A DNA stretch of 64,000 nucleotides, from positions 124,001-188,000 of the forward strand of contig NZ_RHQM01000002.1 in the NCBI RefSeq assembly GCF_003935375.1, in the 5' to 3' direction. The position numbers were made by a program, and so were the translations under genes. The notes beneath the pieces are model-generated. The model did no database searches. It was not told the DNA's origin and saw nothing but the letters and a program-made list of their open reading frames with translations. Origin of the DNA: Stutzerimonas xanthomarina (GTDB lineage Bacteria; Pseudomonadota; Gammaproteobacteria; Pseudomonadales; Pseudomonadaceae). Positions 1 through 9,282 of the stretch are shown in pieces (position 1 is the first letter of the stretch; each line of letters starts with the position of its first letter).

Positions 1-2
1 TG

Positions 3-359
3 CATCTGCTGATGCTGTGGAAGGCCGGCCGCGGTGGCGATCAGGCCGTGCTGCAACGCAAGCTGCAGCGCACCCGTCGACTGTCCCTGCCGCTGCTGGC
101 CGTGATCGGCCTTTCGCTGCCGGTGACCGGCTGGTGGCTGACGCATTTGGCCGGATGGCCGTTGGGCCAGTTCTGGTTGCTGGCCAGCTCCGTGCTGTTC
201 CTCGTGCTGATCCCGCTGGTTCTGCTGCTGGCCGGGCGTCTTGCCGCCTGGCAGGCGCCGGGCAGCGCCACTGCGGCGCGTAATGCCGGTATCTACGCTG
301 TGCTGGTACTGGTCGTGCTGATTGCCATCACCGCCCTGATGGGCGCCAAGCCGGTCTGA
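3..359 (+). CDS. DUF2269-like integral membrane protein (5' end outside window)
   Basis: This is the C-terminal part of a small inner-membrane protein. The reading frame stays open to the left edge (codons CAT CTG CTG precede the first visible ATG at 12), so the true start lies outside the window. Counting from that ATG, hydrophobic segments fall at about residues 24-44, 53-76 and 93-111. The stretch with VTGWWLTHLAGWPLGQ resembles DUF2269-type predicted membrane proteins; no function is known for that family. It runs toward the HAD phosphatase gene, which is transcribed in the opposite direction 33 bp away. The family name is a recognition from memory. Confidence 0.6.
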   Translation, partial: HLLMLWKAGRGGDQAVLQRKLQRTRRLSLPLLAVIGLSLPVTGWWLTHLAGWPLGQFWLLASSVLFLVLIPLVLLLAGRLAAWQAPGSATAARNAGIYAVLVLVVLIAITALMGAKPV

Positions 360-392
360 TTCGACCGGCTCGGACATGACTGATGCGCTGGC

Positions 393-1046
393 TCAGCGCA
401 GCGAGATGATCTGCCAGCCACGTTCGGTGGCGAAGTCGCGCAGCACCGGGTCCGGGTCCACCGCCACTGGATGGGGGACGCGCTGCAGCAGCGGCAGGTC
501 GTTGCGAGAGTCGCTGTAGAAATAGGCGTCTTCGAGAGTCTGCTCGGTTTCCGCCAGCCAGCGCTCGATGCGCTGGACCTTGCCTTCCTGGAAGCAGGGG
601 ATGTCGGTCAGCCGGCCGGTGTAGCGCCCGTCGCGCATCTCGCATTCGGTCGCCAGCAGGGTATCGACGCCCAGGCGTGCAGCGATCGGCCCGGTGATGA
701 AGCGATTGGTGGCGGTGATGATCACTACCTTGTCGCCCGCCTCCAGATGCTGGCGCACCAGCGCCTCGCCCTTGCTCAGCACGATGGGCTCGATGAAATC
801 CTGCATGAATTCGTCGTGCCACTGCTGCAGCTGCGCCATCTCGCTGCGGCCGAGCAGTTCCTGGCAGAAATTCTGATAGGCGTGCACGTCGAGATTGCCG
901 GCCAGGTAATCCTGATAGAAGGCGTCGTTGCGCGCCTTGTACTGGGTCGGATCGACGATGCCGCGCTGGCAGAGGTATTCGCCCCAGGCGTGGTCGCTGT
1001 CACCGGCCAGCAGGGTGTTGTCGAGATCGAATAGAGCCAGGCGCAC
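393..1046 (-). CDS. HAD-IB family phosphatase (SerB/PGP-like)
   Basis: A cytoplasmic haloacid dehalogenase superfamily hydrolase of 217 aa. Motif I is [12 protein letters not shown] with nucleophile Asp7 and Asp9, motif II has Thr111 in ITATNR, and motif IV is [11 protein letters not shown] with metal-binding Asp179 and Asp183. An alpha-helical cap between motifs I and II is typical of subfamily IB phosphoserine phosphatase relatives. The start is GTG at 1046, preceded by a GAGGAAA Shine-Dalgarno sequence. It is divergent from rppH. The substrate cannot be read from the sequence; a small phosphomonoester is expected from the family. Confidence 0.85.
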   Translation of the reverse strand: MRLALFDLDNTLLAGDSDHAWGEYLCQRGIVDPTQYKARNDAFYQDYLAGNLDVHAYQNFCQELLGRSEMAQLQQWHDEFMQDFIEPIVLSKGEALVRQHLEAGDKVVIITATNRFITGPIAARLGVDTLLATECEMRDGRYTGRLTDIPCFQEGKVQRIERWLAETEQTLEDAYFYSDSRNDLPLLQRVPHPVAVDPDPVLRDFATERGWQIISLR

Positions 1047-1229
1047 GGATGTTTTCCTCGATGATGGTCAGGGCGGCCCCAAGCATACCGGTTGCAGCGT
1101 CTTGCGCGCAGCCTCGGGCGGCCCCTCGCCGAGCGCGCGGGTACGTGCCGAACGGCGGCTTGCCGTGCTTTCGGCTTATCGCGGTTTTGTGGAACAATGC
1201 CGCGACATGCGTCTGCGAGGTTGTATGCC

Positions 1230-1709
1230 GTGATCGACTCCGATGGTTTTCGCCCGAACGTCGGCATCATCCTGACCAACGATGTCGGTCAGGTGCTGTG
1301 GGCCAGGCGGATCAATCAGGATGCCTGGCAGTTCCCGCAAGGCGGGATCAACGCCCGTGAAACGCCGGAAGAAGCCCTGTTTCGCGAACTCAACGAAGAA
1401 GTCGGCCTGGAAGAGCAGGATGTGAAGATCCTCGCCTGCACCCGTGGCTGGTTGCGCTATCGTCTGCCGCAACGCCTGGTGCGTACCCATAGCCAGCCGC
1501 TGTGCATCGGACAGAAACAGAAGTGGTTCCTGCTGCGCCTGACCAGTGCCGAAGAGCGTGTACGCATGGACCTGACCGGCAAACCGGAGTTCGACGGCTG
1601 GCGCTGGGTCAGCTACTGGTACCCGCTGGGACAGGTGGTCACCTTCAAGCGCGAGGTCTATCGTCGCGCACTTAAAGAACTCGCACCGCGTTTACCGGTG
1701 CGGGACTGA
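1230..1709 (+). CDS. rppH: RNA pyrophosphohydrolase RppH (Nudix)
   Basis: RppH removes pyrophosphate from 5'-triphosphorylated mRNA and so triggers RNase E-dependent decay. The 159-aa product begins with a GTG at 1230 ([17 protein letters not shown]); the frame is open further upstream but only this start gives the conserved N terminus. The Nudix box lies at residues 38-60 ([23 protein letters not shown]), matching GX5EX7REUXEEXGU. The C-terminal half ([26 protein letters not shown]) is typical of RppH. It is followed 24 bp later by ptsP in the same direction, the usual Pseudomonas arrangement. Confidence 0.95.
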   Translation: MIDSDGFRPNVGIILTNDVGQVLWARRINQDAWQFPQGGINARETPEEALFRELNEEVGLEEQDVKILACTRGWLRYRLPQRLVRTHSQPLCIGQKQKWFLLRLTSAEERVRMDLTGKPEFDGWRWVSYWYPLGQVVTFKREVYRRALKELAPRLPVRD

Positions 1710-1733
1710 GATTCGGGGAGAAAGCCTCTGAGC

Positions 1734-4007
1734 ATGCTCGGCACGCTGCGCAAGATTGTCCAGGAAGTGAATGCCGCCAAGGACCTCAAGGCGGCGTTGG
1801 GCATCATCGTGCTGAGAGTCAGGGAGGCCATGGGTAGCCAGGTCTGCTCGGTCTATCTGCTCGATCCGGAAACCGAACGCTTCGTCCTGATGGCCACCGA
1901 AGGCCTCAACAAGCGCGCCATCGGCAAGGTCAGCATGGCGCCCAACGAAGGCCTGGTCGGCCTGGTCGGCACCCGCGAAGAGCCGCTCAACCTCGAACAC
2001 GCCTCCGAACACCCACGCTATCGCTACTTCGCCGAAACCGGCGAGGAACGTTATGCCTCCTTTCTCGGTGCGCCGATCATCCACCACCGTCGGGTGATGG
2101 GCGTACTGGTCATCCAGCAGAAGGAACGCCGCCAGTTCGACGAGGGTGAAGAAGCCTTCCTCGTCACCATGAGCGCGCAGCTTGCCGGTGTTATCGCCCA
2201 TGCCGAGGCGACCGGTTCGATCCGCGGGCTTGGCCGGCAAGGCAAGGGCATCCAGGAAACCCGCTTCATCGGCATTCCGGGCGCGCCAGGCGCCGGCGTC
2301 GGAACCGCCGTGGTGGTGCTGCCGCCGGCTGATCTGGATGTGGTGCCGGACAAGAACATCGACAACATCGATGCCGAGCTGACGCTCTTCGAAGCTGCGC
2401 TGGAGGCCGTGCGCGCCGACATGCGCACTCTCTCGGAAAAGCTCGCCACGCAGATGCGCAAGGAAGAGCGCGCGCTGTTCGATGTGTACCTGATGATGCT
2501 CGACGACTCCGCCCTGGGCGGCGAAGTGACCAAGGTCATCCGTACCGGCCAGTGGGCGCAGGGCGCGCTGCGCCAGGTGGTCAGCGAGCACGTGCGGCGC
2601 TTCGAGATGATGGACGACGCCTACCTGCGCGAGCGCGCATCGGACGTCAAAGACATCGGCCGGCGCCTGCTTTCCTACCTGCAGGAGGCGCGTCAGCAGA
2701 CGCTGACCTATCCCGACAAGACCATTCTGGTCAGTGAGGAGCTCTCGCCGGCGATGCTCGGCGAGGTGCCAGAGGGCAAGCTGGTGGGCATGGTTTCGGT
2801 GCTCGGCTCGAGCAACTCCCACGTCGCCATTCTCGCCCGTGCCATGGGCATTCCGACGGTGATGGGCGCGGTCGACCTGCCTTATTCCAAGGTCGACGGC
2901 ATCGAGCTGATCATCGACGGCTATCGCGGCGAGATCATCACCAATCCGGGCAAGGTCCTGCGCGAGCAGTATGAAGTGCTGGCCGAGCAGGAGCGCCAGC
3001 TCTCCGCCGGGCTCGACGTGCTGCGCGAGCTGCCGTGCGAGACCACCGACGGTCATCGCATTCCGCTGTGGGTGAATACCGGCCTGCTCGCCGATGTGGT
3101 GCGCGCGCAGGAGCGCGGCGCCGAGGGCGTCGGCCTGTATCGCACCGAAGTGCCGTTCATGATCAAGGAGCGCTTCCCAAGCGAGAAGGAGCAGATGGCG
3201 ATCTACCGCGAGCAGCTGGAAGCCTTCCATCCGCTGCCGGTAACCATGCGCAGCCTCGACATCGGCGGCGACAAGTGCCTGCCGTACTTCCCGATCAAGG
3301 AAGAAAACCCGTTCCTCGGCTGGCGCGGTATCCGCGTCACCCTCGACCACCCCGAGATCTTCCTGCTGCAGACCCGCGCCATGCTCAAGGCCAGCGCCGG
3401 GCTGAACAACCTGCGCATCCTCTTGCCGATGATTTCCGGCATCCGCGAACTGGAAGAGGCGCTGCATCTGATTCACCGTGCCTGGTGCGAGGTGCGCGAC
3501 GAGGGGCTGGACGTGATCATGCCGCCGGTCGGCGTCATGATCGAAGTGCCGGCGGCGGTCTACCTGACGCGCGAACTGGCGCGCATGGTGGACTTCATCT
3601 CGGTCGGCTCGAACGACCTCACGCAGTACCTGCTGGCGGTGGATCGCAATAATCCGCGGGTCGCCGATCTCTACGACTATCTGCATCCGGCGGTGCTCGA
3701 AGCGCTGCAGCGTGTGGTCAAGGAAGCCCATGGCGAGGGCAAGCCGGTGAGCATCTGCGGCGAGATGGCGGGCGACCCGGCGGCGGCCATGCTGTTGCTG
3801 GCGATGGGCTTCGACAGCCTGTCGATGAACGCCACCAACCTGCCCAAGGTGAAATGGCTGCTGCGTCAGATCAGCATGGATACTGCTCAGCAGCTGCTGG
3901 CGCGGGTCATGCTGCTGGACAGCCCGCAGGTCATCCACAGCACGGTCCAGCTGACCTTGCGCAACCTCGGCCTGAGCAAGCTGATCAACCCGTCCGCCGC
4001 CGTCTGA
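1734..4007 (+). CDS. ptsP: Phosphoenolpyruvate-protein phosphotransferase PtsP (EI-Ntr)
   Basis: PtsP is enzyme I of the nitrogen phosphotransferase system; it takes phosphate from PEP and passes it to NPr (PtsO) and then EIIA-Ntr (PtsN). At 757 aa it has the family length. Residues 1-165 form an N-terminal GAF sensor domain. The PEP-utilising part starts near residue 178 (RFIGIPGAPGAGVG). The phosphorylated histidine is His363 in GSSNSHVAILARAMG. The C-terminal TIM barrel carries VGSNDLTQYLLAVDRNNPRVA and CGEMAGDP. ptsO and ptsN are not in the window. Confidence 0.95.
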   Translation: MLGTLRKIVQEVNAAKDLKAALGIIVLRVREAMGSQVCSVYLLDPETERFVLMATEGLNKRAIGKVSMAPNEGLVGLVGTREEPLNLEHASEHPRYRYFAETGEERYASFLGAPIIHHRRVMGVLVIQQKERRQFDEGEEAFLVTMSAQLAGVIAHAEATGSIRGLGRQGKGIQETRFIGIPGAPGAGVGTAVVVLPPADLDVVPDKNIDNIDAELTLFEAALEAVRADMRTLSEKLATQMRKEERALFDVYLMMLDDSALGGEVTKVIRTGQWAQGALRQVVSEHVRRFEMMDDAYLRERASDVKDIGRRLLSYLQEARQQTLTYPDKTILVSEELSPAMLGEVPEGKLVGMVSVLGSSNSHVAILARAMGIPTVMGAVDLPYSKVDGIELIIDGYRGEIITNPGKVLREQYEVLAEQERQLSAGLDVLRELPCETTDGHRIPLWVNTGLLADVVRAQERGAEGVGLYRTEVPFMIKERFPSEKEQMAIYREQLEAFHPLPVTMRSLDIGGDKCLPYFPIKEENPFLGWRGIRVTLDHPEIFLLQTRAMLKASAGLNNLRILLPMISGIRELEEALHLIHRAWCEVRDEGLDVIMPPVGVMIEVPAAVYLTRELARMVDFISVGSNDLTQYLLAVDRNNPRVADLYDYLHPAVLEALQRVVKEAHGEGKPVSICGEMAGDPAAAMLLLAMGFDSLSMNATNLPKVKWLLRQISMDTAQQLLARVMLLDSPQVIHSTVQLTLRNLGLSKLINPSAAV

Positions 4008-4026
4008 GCAATCCGCCGCTCGCCAA

Positions 4027-4782
4027 TCAGCTCGTTGGCGGGTGGCGGTAGCGCACCTCGCCCACTGGGCCGTCCGGGCCGAAACTACGCTCCAGGATGT
4101 CCAGCGCTCCGTCGGCATGACGGATCAGCGCTGTGCTGGCGCGCGTGCCGTACTCCGGGCTGGCGATGAAGACGCTCGACAGCCGCCTTTCCCATTCCAG
4201 CGGCACGCCGGTCTGCGGCAGTTCATGCTCGGCCGCTGGGCTTGGGTCCGCCAGCAGGGCGAGCAGGTTCTCAGGAGTCGCTGGGTCGAGGTTGGTCGCC
4301 AGTGCTGCGCGGGCTTTTCTCAGCTTGGGCCAGGGCGTGTCGAGGCCGGCGTTGGACAGACCGTAGATTCCGGGCTGCAATGCCGTCGCCTCACCGCTGT
4401 GTGAGTTCAGGTGCCAGAGTGCCTGCCGATCGCCGACCAGCAGGTTGAAGCCGGCGTAGTCGGCGCGGCGGCCGGCCAGCTCGGCGAGGTAGTCAGCCGG
4501 CGGCAAGTTTCCGCGCAGGTACTGTTCCGGCAGCTCGCCGCGCGAACGTGGGCCGATCACCTGGCCGGGTGCGCGAATATTGGTCAGTGCGGCGAAGCGT
4601 CCGCCGGTGGTGACGCCCATCCAGGTGCCGCCTGCCTGCAGGTCGCGACCGCCGACGATCCAGGGTGCATCCTCCCAGTGCCCCAGCGGCAGGCTCGGGC
4701 GGGCGTGGAACTCGTCGCGGTTGGCGGCTACCACCAGCGGTTGGGTGTGGCCGGGGCGCCAGGCGAAAACGATCAGGCACAT
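4027..4782 (-). CDS. NRDE (TANGO2-like) family protein
   Basis: A 251-aa protein that opens with MCLIVFAWRPGH and shows the family-defining AANRDEFHARP motif near residues 20-30, followed by WxGxTxxGRFAALTN. This is the NRDE/TANGO2 family (former DUF833), which has an Ntn-hydrolase-like N terminus with Cys2 exposed once the initiator methionine is removed. The biochemical role is unsettled; eukaryotic TANGO2 has been linked to lipid or haem handling. It ends 19 bp after ptsP on the opposite strand and is divergent from the TSUP permease. Confidence 0.8.
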   Translation of the reverse strand: MCLIVFAWRPGHTQPLVVAANRDEFHARPSLPLGHWEDAPWIVGGRDLQAGGTWMGVTTGGRFAALTNIRAPGQVIGPRSRGELPEQYLRGNLPPADYLAELAGRRADYAGFNLLVGDRQALWHLNSHSGEATALQPGIYGLSNAGLDTPWPKLRKARAALATNLDPATPENLLALLADPSPAAEHELPQTGVPLEWERRLSSVFIASPEYGTRASTALIRHADGALDILERSFGPDGPVGEVRYRHPPTS

Positions 4783-4928
4783 GGGAAAGCCAAACTATGT
4801 CCGGACCGCCAAGAGTACAGGCGCGGCCGGCGTATGAGCCACCGCCGGGTTTTTCACGCTCAACGTCGGCGCGCGGGGCGGACGCATTTTCCGCTAACAT
4901 GCCGCTTTGTTTCGCCGGGACGGGGCGC

Positions 4929-5711
4929 ATGGAGTTTCTGCTGTATCTGCTGCTGGGCGGCTTCGCTGGTGTGCTGGCCGGGCTGTTCGGCGTGGGCGGC
5001 GGGCTGATCATCGTGCCGGTGCTGGTATTCAGTTTCAGCGCCCAGGGATTTTCTCAGGAAATCCTCACCCATCTGGCCGTCGGTACGTCCCTGGCTACCA
5101 TCGTCTTCACCTCGGTCAATTCCATTCTCACCCATCACCGCAAAGGTGCGGTGCGCTGGCCGATGGTGCTGTGGATGACCTTTGGCATTCTCCTTGGCGC
5201 CGCCCTGGGCAGCCTGACCGCCGCGGCGATCCAGGGGCCGATGCTGCAGAAGATCATCGGTGTGTTCGCCCTGGCAATGGCGGTGCAAATGGGGTTCGAC
5301 CTGCGGCCCAAGGCCACCGGCCAGGCGCCGGGACGGCCCGAGCTGTCGCTGGTGGGCGTGGTGATCGGCTGGGCGTCGGCGATTTTCGGCATTGGCGGCG
5401 GGTCGCTGTCGGTACCCTACCTGACCTGGCGCAGCGTGCCGATGCAGCAGGCGGTGGCAACTTCCGCGGCGTGCGGCCTGCCGATCGCGATCGCCGGGGC
5501 GCTGAGTTTCATGGTGGTCGGCTGGCACGAAACGCAACTGCCCGACTGGAGTCTGGGCTTCGTCTATCTGCCGGCCATGCTCGGCATCGCGGCAACCAGC
5601 ATGTTTTTCGCCAGACTGGGTGCGAAACTGGCGCATCGTTTGTCGGCCAAGGTTCTGAAACGGCTGTTCGCTCTACTGCTGCTGAGCGTCGGCATCAATT
5701 TTCTGGTTTGA
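4929..5711 (+). CDS. TSUP family (TauE/SafE) membrane permease
   Basis: A 260-aa polytopic inner-membrane protein of the sulfite exporter TauE/SafE family. Two family repeats are visible: GGFAGVLAGLFGVGGGLIIVPVLV near residue 9 and GWASAIFGIGGGSLSVPYL near residue 150. About eight hydrophobic segments are present. The ATG at 4929 was chosen because translation from it starts directly with the first membrane helix; the frame is open farther upstream but that part is antisense to the NRDE gene. The substrate is unknown, an anion being expected. lgt follows 10 bp downstream, so the two are probably co-transcribed. Confidence 0.85.
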   Translation: MEFLLYLLLGGFAGVLAGLFGVGGGLIIVPVLVFSFSAQGFSQEILTHLAVGTSLATIVFTSVNSILTHHRKGAVRWPMVLWMTFGILLGAALGSLTAAAIQGPMLQKIIGVFALAMAVQMGFDLRPKATGQAPGRPELSLVGVVIGWASAIFGIGGGSLSVPYLTWRSVPMQQAVATSAACGLPIAIAGALSFMVVGWHETQLPDWSLGFVYLPAMLGIAATSMFFARLGAKLAHRLSAKVLKRLFALLLLSVGINFLV

Positions 5712-5721
5712 GGAGTAACGG

Positions 5722-6522
5722 ATGCTGCCCTATCCGCAGATCGATCCGGTGGCCATCGCCATCGGCCCCTTGCAGATTCACTGGTACGGCCTGATGTACC
5801 TGATCGGCATCGGCGGCGCCTGGTGGCTGGCTTCGCTGCGGGTGCAGCGCTTCGCGCCCGAGTGGCCGAAGGACAAACTCTCCGATCTTGTGTTCTGGGT
5901 GGCCATGGGCGTTATCGTCGGCGGCCGTCTGGGTTATGTGCTGTTCTACGATCTGGCTGCCTACATCAATGACCCAAGCCTGATTTTGCAGGTCTGGAAG
6001 GGCGGCATGTCCTTCCACGGAGGACTGATCGGCGTACTGCTGTGCAGCTGGATCTTCGCCCGGCGCAACGGCAAGAGCTTCTTCGAGCTGATGGACTTCA
6101 TCGCGCCGTTCGTGCCGATCGGCCTGGGCGCCGGGCGTATCGGCAACTTCATCAATGCCGAGCTGTGGGGCAAGGCCACCGATGTGCCCTGGGCGATGGT
6201 CTTCCCGACCGATCCGCAGCAACTGGCGCGGCACCCGTCGCAGCTCTATCAGTTCGCCCTGGAGGGCGTCGCGCTGTTCCTGATCCTCTGGTTCTATTCG
6301 CGCAAGCCGCGGCCGACCATGGCGGTGTCCGGACTGTTCGCGGTGTGCTACGGCATCTTCCGCTTCATCGTCGAGTTCGTCCGTGTGCCGGATGCACAGC
6401 TGGGCTACCTGGCGTTCGGCTGGCTGACCATGGGCCAGCTGCTCTGCGTGCCAATGGTGCTGCTCGGTGCCGGGATGATCGCCTGGGCCTATCGCCGCGA
6501 CCCCGGCCGAGCTCCGGCCTGA
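5722..6522 (+). CDS. lgt: Prolipoprotein diacylglyceryl transferase Lgt
   Basis: Lgt transfers diacylglycerol from phosphatidylglycerol to the lipobox cysteine of prelipoproteins, the first step of bacterial lipoprotein maturation. The 266-aa sequence has seven hydrophobic segments and the Lgt signature [22 protein letters not shown], with the preceding [11 protein letters not shown] block. A clear AGGAG ribosome site lies between the TSUP stop and the ATG. The substrates in this window include the lipobox proteins LemA (40103) and the OmpA-like lipoprotein (48649). thyA lies downstream beyond a hairpin. Confidence 0.96.
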   Translation: MLPYPQIDPVAIAIGPLQIHWYGLMYLIGIGGAWWLASLRVQRFAPEWPKDKLSDLVFWVAMGVIVGGRLGYVLFYDLAAYINDPSLILQVWKGGMSFHGGLIGVLLCSWIFARRNGKSFFELMDFIAPFVPIGLGAGRIGNFINAELWGKATDVPWAMVFPTDPQQLARHPSQLYQFALEGVALFLILWFYSRKPRPTMAVSGLFAVCYGIFRFIVEFVRVPDAQLGYLAFGWLTMGQLLCVPMVLLGAGMIAWAYRRDPGRAPA

Positions 6523-6535
6523 TTCCGTTGCCCTG

Positions 6536-6580
6536 CCTGTCGCCATGAGGGCGACAGGCGGGGCGCAGGCCTTTTACTAT
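6536..6580 (+). terminator. Hairpin after lgt
   Basis: A perfect 9-bp stem (CCTGTCGCC at 6536-6544, GGCGACAGG at 6550-6558) with loop ATGAG lies just after the lgt stop. A short T run (CTTTTA) occurs only about 13 nt after the stem, so this is a weak or imperfect intrinsic terminator or an attenuating hairpin ahead of thyA. Confidence 0.4.
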
Positions 6581-6627
6581 TCGCGCAGCCTTTTCACCGC
6601 GCTTCGGCGCCTGCTTCGAGTCAATCG

Positions 6628-7422
6628 ATGAAACAGTACCTCGACCTGATGCGCCACGTGCGCGAACACGGCACCTTCAAGACCGATCGTACCGGCACCG
6701 GCACCTACAGCGTGTTTGGCCATCAGATGCGCTTCGACCTGGCCGAAGGCTTTCCGCTGGTCACCACCAAGAAGTGCCACCTCAAATCCATCATCCACGA
6801 GCTGCTGTGGTTCCTTCAGGGCGACACCAACATCAAGTACCTGAAGGAAAACGGTGTGCGCATCTGGGACGAGTGGGCCGACGAGAACGGCGAGCTGGGC
6901 CCTGTCTACGGCTACCAGTGGCGTAGCTGGCCGGCGCCGAACGGTGAATCCATCGACCAGATCGCCAACCTGCTGGCGATGATCAAGAAGAACCCGGATT
7001 CGCGCCGCCTGATTGTTTCGGCCTGGAACCCGGCGCTGGTCGAGCAGATGGCGTTGCCGCCATGCCACGCGCTGTTCCAGTTCTACGTCGCCGACGGCAA
7101 GCTCAGCTGCCAGCTGTACCAGCGCTCGGCGGATATCTTCCTCGGCGTGCCGTTCAATATCGCCAGCTATGCGCTGCTGACGCTGATGGTGGCGCAGGTC
7201 TGTGACCTGCAACCGGGCGAGTTCATCTGGAGCGGCGGCGACTGCCATCTGTACGCCAATCACCTGGAGCAGGCCGACCTGCAGCTGACCCGCGAGCCGC
7301 TGCCGCTGCCGACCATGAAGCTCAATCCGGACGTGAAGGACCTGTTCGCCTTCCGCTTCGAGGACTTCGAACTGGTTGGCTACGAAGCGCATCCACACAT
7401 CAAGGCACCCGTTGCCGTCTGA
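6628..7422 (+). CDS. thyA: Thymidylate synthase ThyA
   Basis: ThyA methylates dUMP to dTMP using 5,10-methylenetetrahydrofolate. The 264-aa length equals that of the E. coli enzyme and the catalytic cysteine is Cys146 in [12 protein letters not shown]. Other signatures are [12 protein letters not shown] near residue 20, [21 protein letters not shown] and [12 protein letters not shown]. The C terminus APVAV is the usual mobile closing tail. The enzyme complements Dut (62530), which supplies dUMP. The start has no strong Shine-Dalgarno sequence. Confidence 0.97.
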   Translation: MKQYLDLMRHVREHGTFKTDRTGTGTYSVFGHQMRFDLAEGFPLVTTKKCHLKSIIHELLWFLQGDTNIKYLKENGVRIWDEWADENGELGPVYGYQWRSWPAPNGESIDQIANLLAMIKKNPDSRRLIVSAWNPALVEQMALPPCHALFQFYVADGKLSCQLYQRSADIFLGVPFNIASYALLTLMVAQVCDLQPGEFIWSGGDCHLYANHLEQADLQLTREPLPLPTMKLNPDVKDLFAFRFEDFELVGYEAHPHIKAPVAV

Positions 7423-7509
7423 CTTTGGTCGGTTTTGCCGTCGTGGATAACCCGGCTGTCATGTTTGCCGTATACACTCGACCGCTCAGGGACTGTCGAG
7501 AGGCGAATC

Positions 7510-8283
7510 ATGCGTAGGGTCGTGTTCAATCAGAAGGGCGGTGTCGGCAAGTCGAGCATCGCCTGCAACCTGGCAGCGGTCAGTGCATCGCAGGGCTACC
7601 GCACGCTGCTGGTAGATCTGGACGCCCAGGCCAACTCCACGCATTACCTGACCGGGCTGACCGGCGATGACATTCCCACCGGCATCGCCGATTTCTTCAA
7701 GCAGATTCTCGCCGGCGGTACCGCTGGCAAGAAGGCGCGCCCGCCCATTCTAGAAACGGCCTTCGACAATCTGCATTTGATCAGCGCGACGGCAGAGCTG
7801 GCCGACCTGCAGCCCAAGCTGGAGGCCAAGCACAAGATCAACAAGCTGCGAAAATTGCTCGACGGTCTTGCCGAGGACTATGACCGGATTTACCTCGACA
7901 CCCCGCCGGCGCTGAATTTTTATACGGTCTCTGCGCTTATCGCAGCTGATCGCTGCCTGATTCCCTTCGACTGCGACAGCTTTTCCCGCCAGGCGCTGTA
8001 CAGCCTGCTCGACGAGATCGAGGAGATGAAGGAAGACCACAACGATACGCTCGAGGTCGAGGGCATCGTGGTCAATCAGTTCCAGCCGCGTGCCGCGCTG
8101 CCGCAGCAAATGATCGATGAACTGCTGAGCGAGGGTCTTCCGGTGCTACCGGTCTACCTGATGAGCTCGGTGAAGATGCGCGAGTCGCACCAGGCCTGCA
8201 CGCCGCTGGTTTACCTGGACCCGCGGCACAAGCTGAGCCAGCAGTTCGTCGAACTGCATGAGCGGCTCGAAGCGAACGGCTGA
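7510..8283 (+). CDS. ParA/Soj-type ATPase without a ParB partner
   Basis: A 257-aa P-loop ATPase of the ParA/MinD/SIMIBI group. The deviant Walker A is QKGGVGKSS at residues 8-16 with signature lysine, followed by [17 protein letters not shown] (Walker A') and [17 protein letters not shown] (Walker B region). ATG 7510 starts six residues before the first beta-strand and is preceded by GAGAGGCGAATC. No ParB or centromere-like repeat is adjacent, and the main chromosomal parAB is expected elsewhere. A role in positioning some cellular machine is inference. Its 3' end faces the livM-type gene 12 bp away. Confidence 0.8.
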   Translation: MRRVVFNQKGGVGKSSIACNLAAVSASQGYRTLLVDLDAQANSTHYLTGLTGDDIPTGIADFFKQILAGGTAGKKARPPILETAFDNLHLISATAELADLQPKLEAKHKINKLRKLLDGLAEDYDRIYLDTPPALNFYTVSALIAADRCLIPFDCDSFSRQALYSLLDEIEEMKEDHNDTLEVEGIVVNQFQPRAALPQQMIDELLSEGLPVLPVYLMSSVKMRESHQACTPLVYLDPRHKLSQQFVELHERLEANG

Positions 8284-8295
8284 GCCGGTTCGACT

Positions 8296-9282
8296 TCAGT
8301 CCTCGGCACGCCGCTCCAGCTTCTTGCCCAGCCGCGAGGCATAGAGTTCGCCGATCATCCCGCGGCGGAATACCAGTACGCAGACCATGAAGATGATGCC
8401 GGTGACCAGCGTCACCGGTAGCTCCGATGTGGCGAAGTAGTTGCCCAGGCTGGTCACCAGCGCGGCGCCGAAGATCGGACCGACCAACGTACCGATGCCG
8501 CCAAGCAGGGTCATCAGCACCACCTCGCCGGACATCTGCCAGCTGACGTCGGTCAGCGTGGCGAACTGGAACACCAGCGCCTTCAGTCCGCCAGCCAGTC
8601 CGGCCAAGGCGGCGGACATGACGAAGGCGCCGAGCTTGTAGCGCGATACCGAATAGCCCAGGGAAATGGCACGGTTCTCGTTCTCGCGGATCGAGCGCAG
8701 GATCATGCCGTACGGCGAGTTGATCACGCGCCAGATCAGCAGCATCCCGGCGAGGAACACCGACAGCACGAAGAAGTACATGTACAGCGGCTCCTGCAGA
8801 TCGATGAAGCCGAGCAGGTGCCCACGTGGAACGTTCTGAATGCCGTCTTCACCGTGGGTGAAGGGTGCCTGCAGGCAGAAGAAAAAGAACATCTGCGACA
8901 GCGCCAGGGTGATCATCGTCGAGTAGATGCCCTGCCGGCGGATCGCCAGAAAGCCGATGATCAACCCGAGAAACGCCGCGCCGGCAACGCCGATGAGAAT
9001 GCCCAGCTCCGGCGGTAATCCCCACTCCTTGACCGCGTGGGCGGTGAAATACGCCGCACCGCCAAAGAACGCCGCGTGGCCGAAGGAGAGGATGCCGGTG
9101 TAGCCGAGCAGCAGGTTGAAGGCGCAGGCGAAGAGGGCGAAGCACAGCACCTTCATCAGGAAGATCGGGTAGAAGTAGAACGGTGCCAGCGCCAGCGCGA
9201 CCACGCCGATCAGGATCAGCACGGTCTCCAGGCGCAGCAGCGGGCGTTTGGTGGTCGGCGTGACGTTCACCTGGCTGTTCAT
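8296..9282 (-). CDS. Branched-chain-type ABC transporter permease (LivM family)
   Basis: The last gene of a five-gene importer operon, 328 aa, inner membrane. It has about nine to ten hydrophobic segments and the family block NLLLGYTGILSFGHAAFFGGAAYF near residues 39-62, plus the EAA-like loop SIRENENRAISLGYSVSRYKLGAF. The C terminus is basic (ASRLGKKLERRAED). It overlaps the upstream LivH gene by one base (TGATG), implying translational coupling. It forms the permease heterodimer with LivH. Confidence 0.93.
   Translation of the reverse strand: MNSQVNVTPTTKRPLLRLETVLILIGVVALALAPFYFYPIFLMKVLCFALFACAFNLLLGYTGILSFGHAAFFGGAAYFTAHAVKEWGLPPELGILIGVAGAAFLGLIIGFLAIRRQGIYSTMITLALSQMFFFFCLQAPFTHGEDGIQNVPRGHLLGFIDLQEPLYMYFFVLSVFLAGMLLIWRVINSPYGMILRSIRENENRAISLGYSVSRYKLGAFVMSAALAGLAGGLKALVFQFATLTDVSWQMSGEVVLMTLLGGIGTLVGPIFGAALVTSLGNYFATSELPVTLVTGIIFMVCVLVFRRGMIGELYASRLGKKLERRAED

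Noticed and set aside
1692..4118. Long open frame antisense to ptsP
   Set aside because: His/Gln/Arg-rich translation without family resemblance; ptsP on the other strand is unmistakable. Long antisense frames are normal in GC-rich DNA with G/C at third positions.
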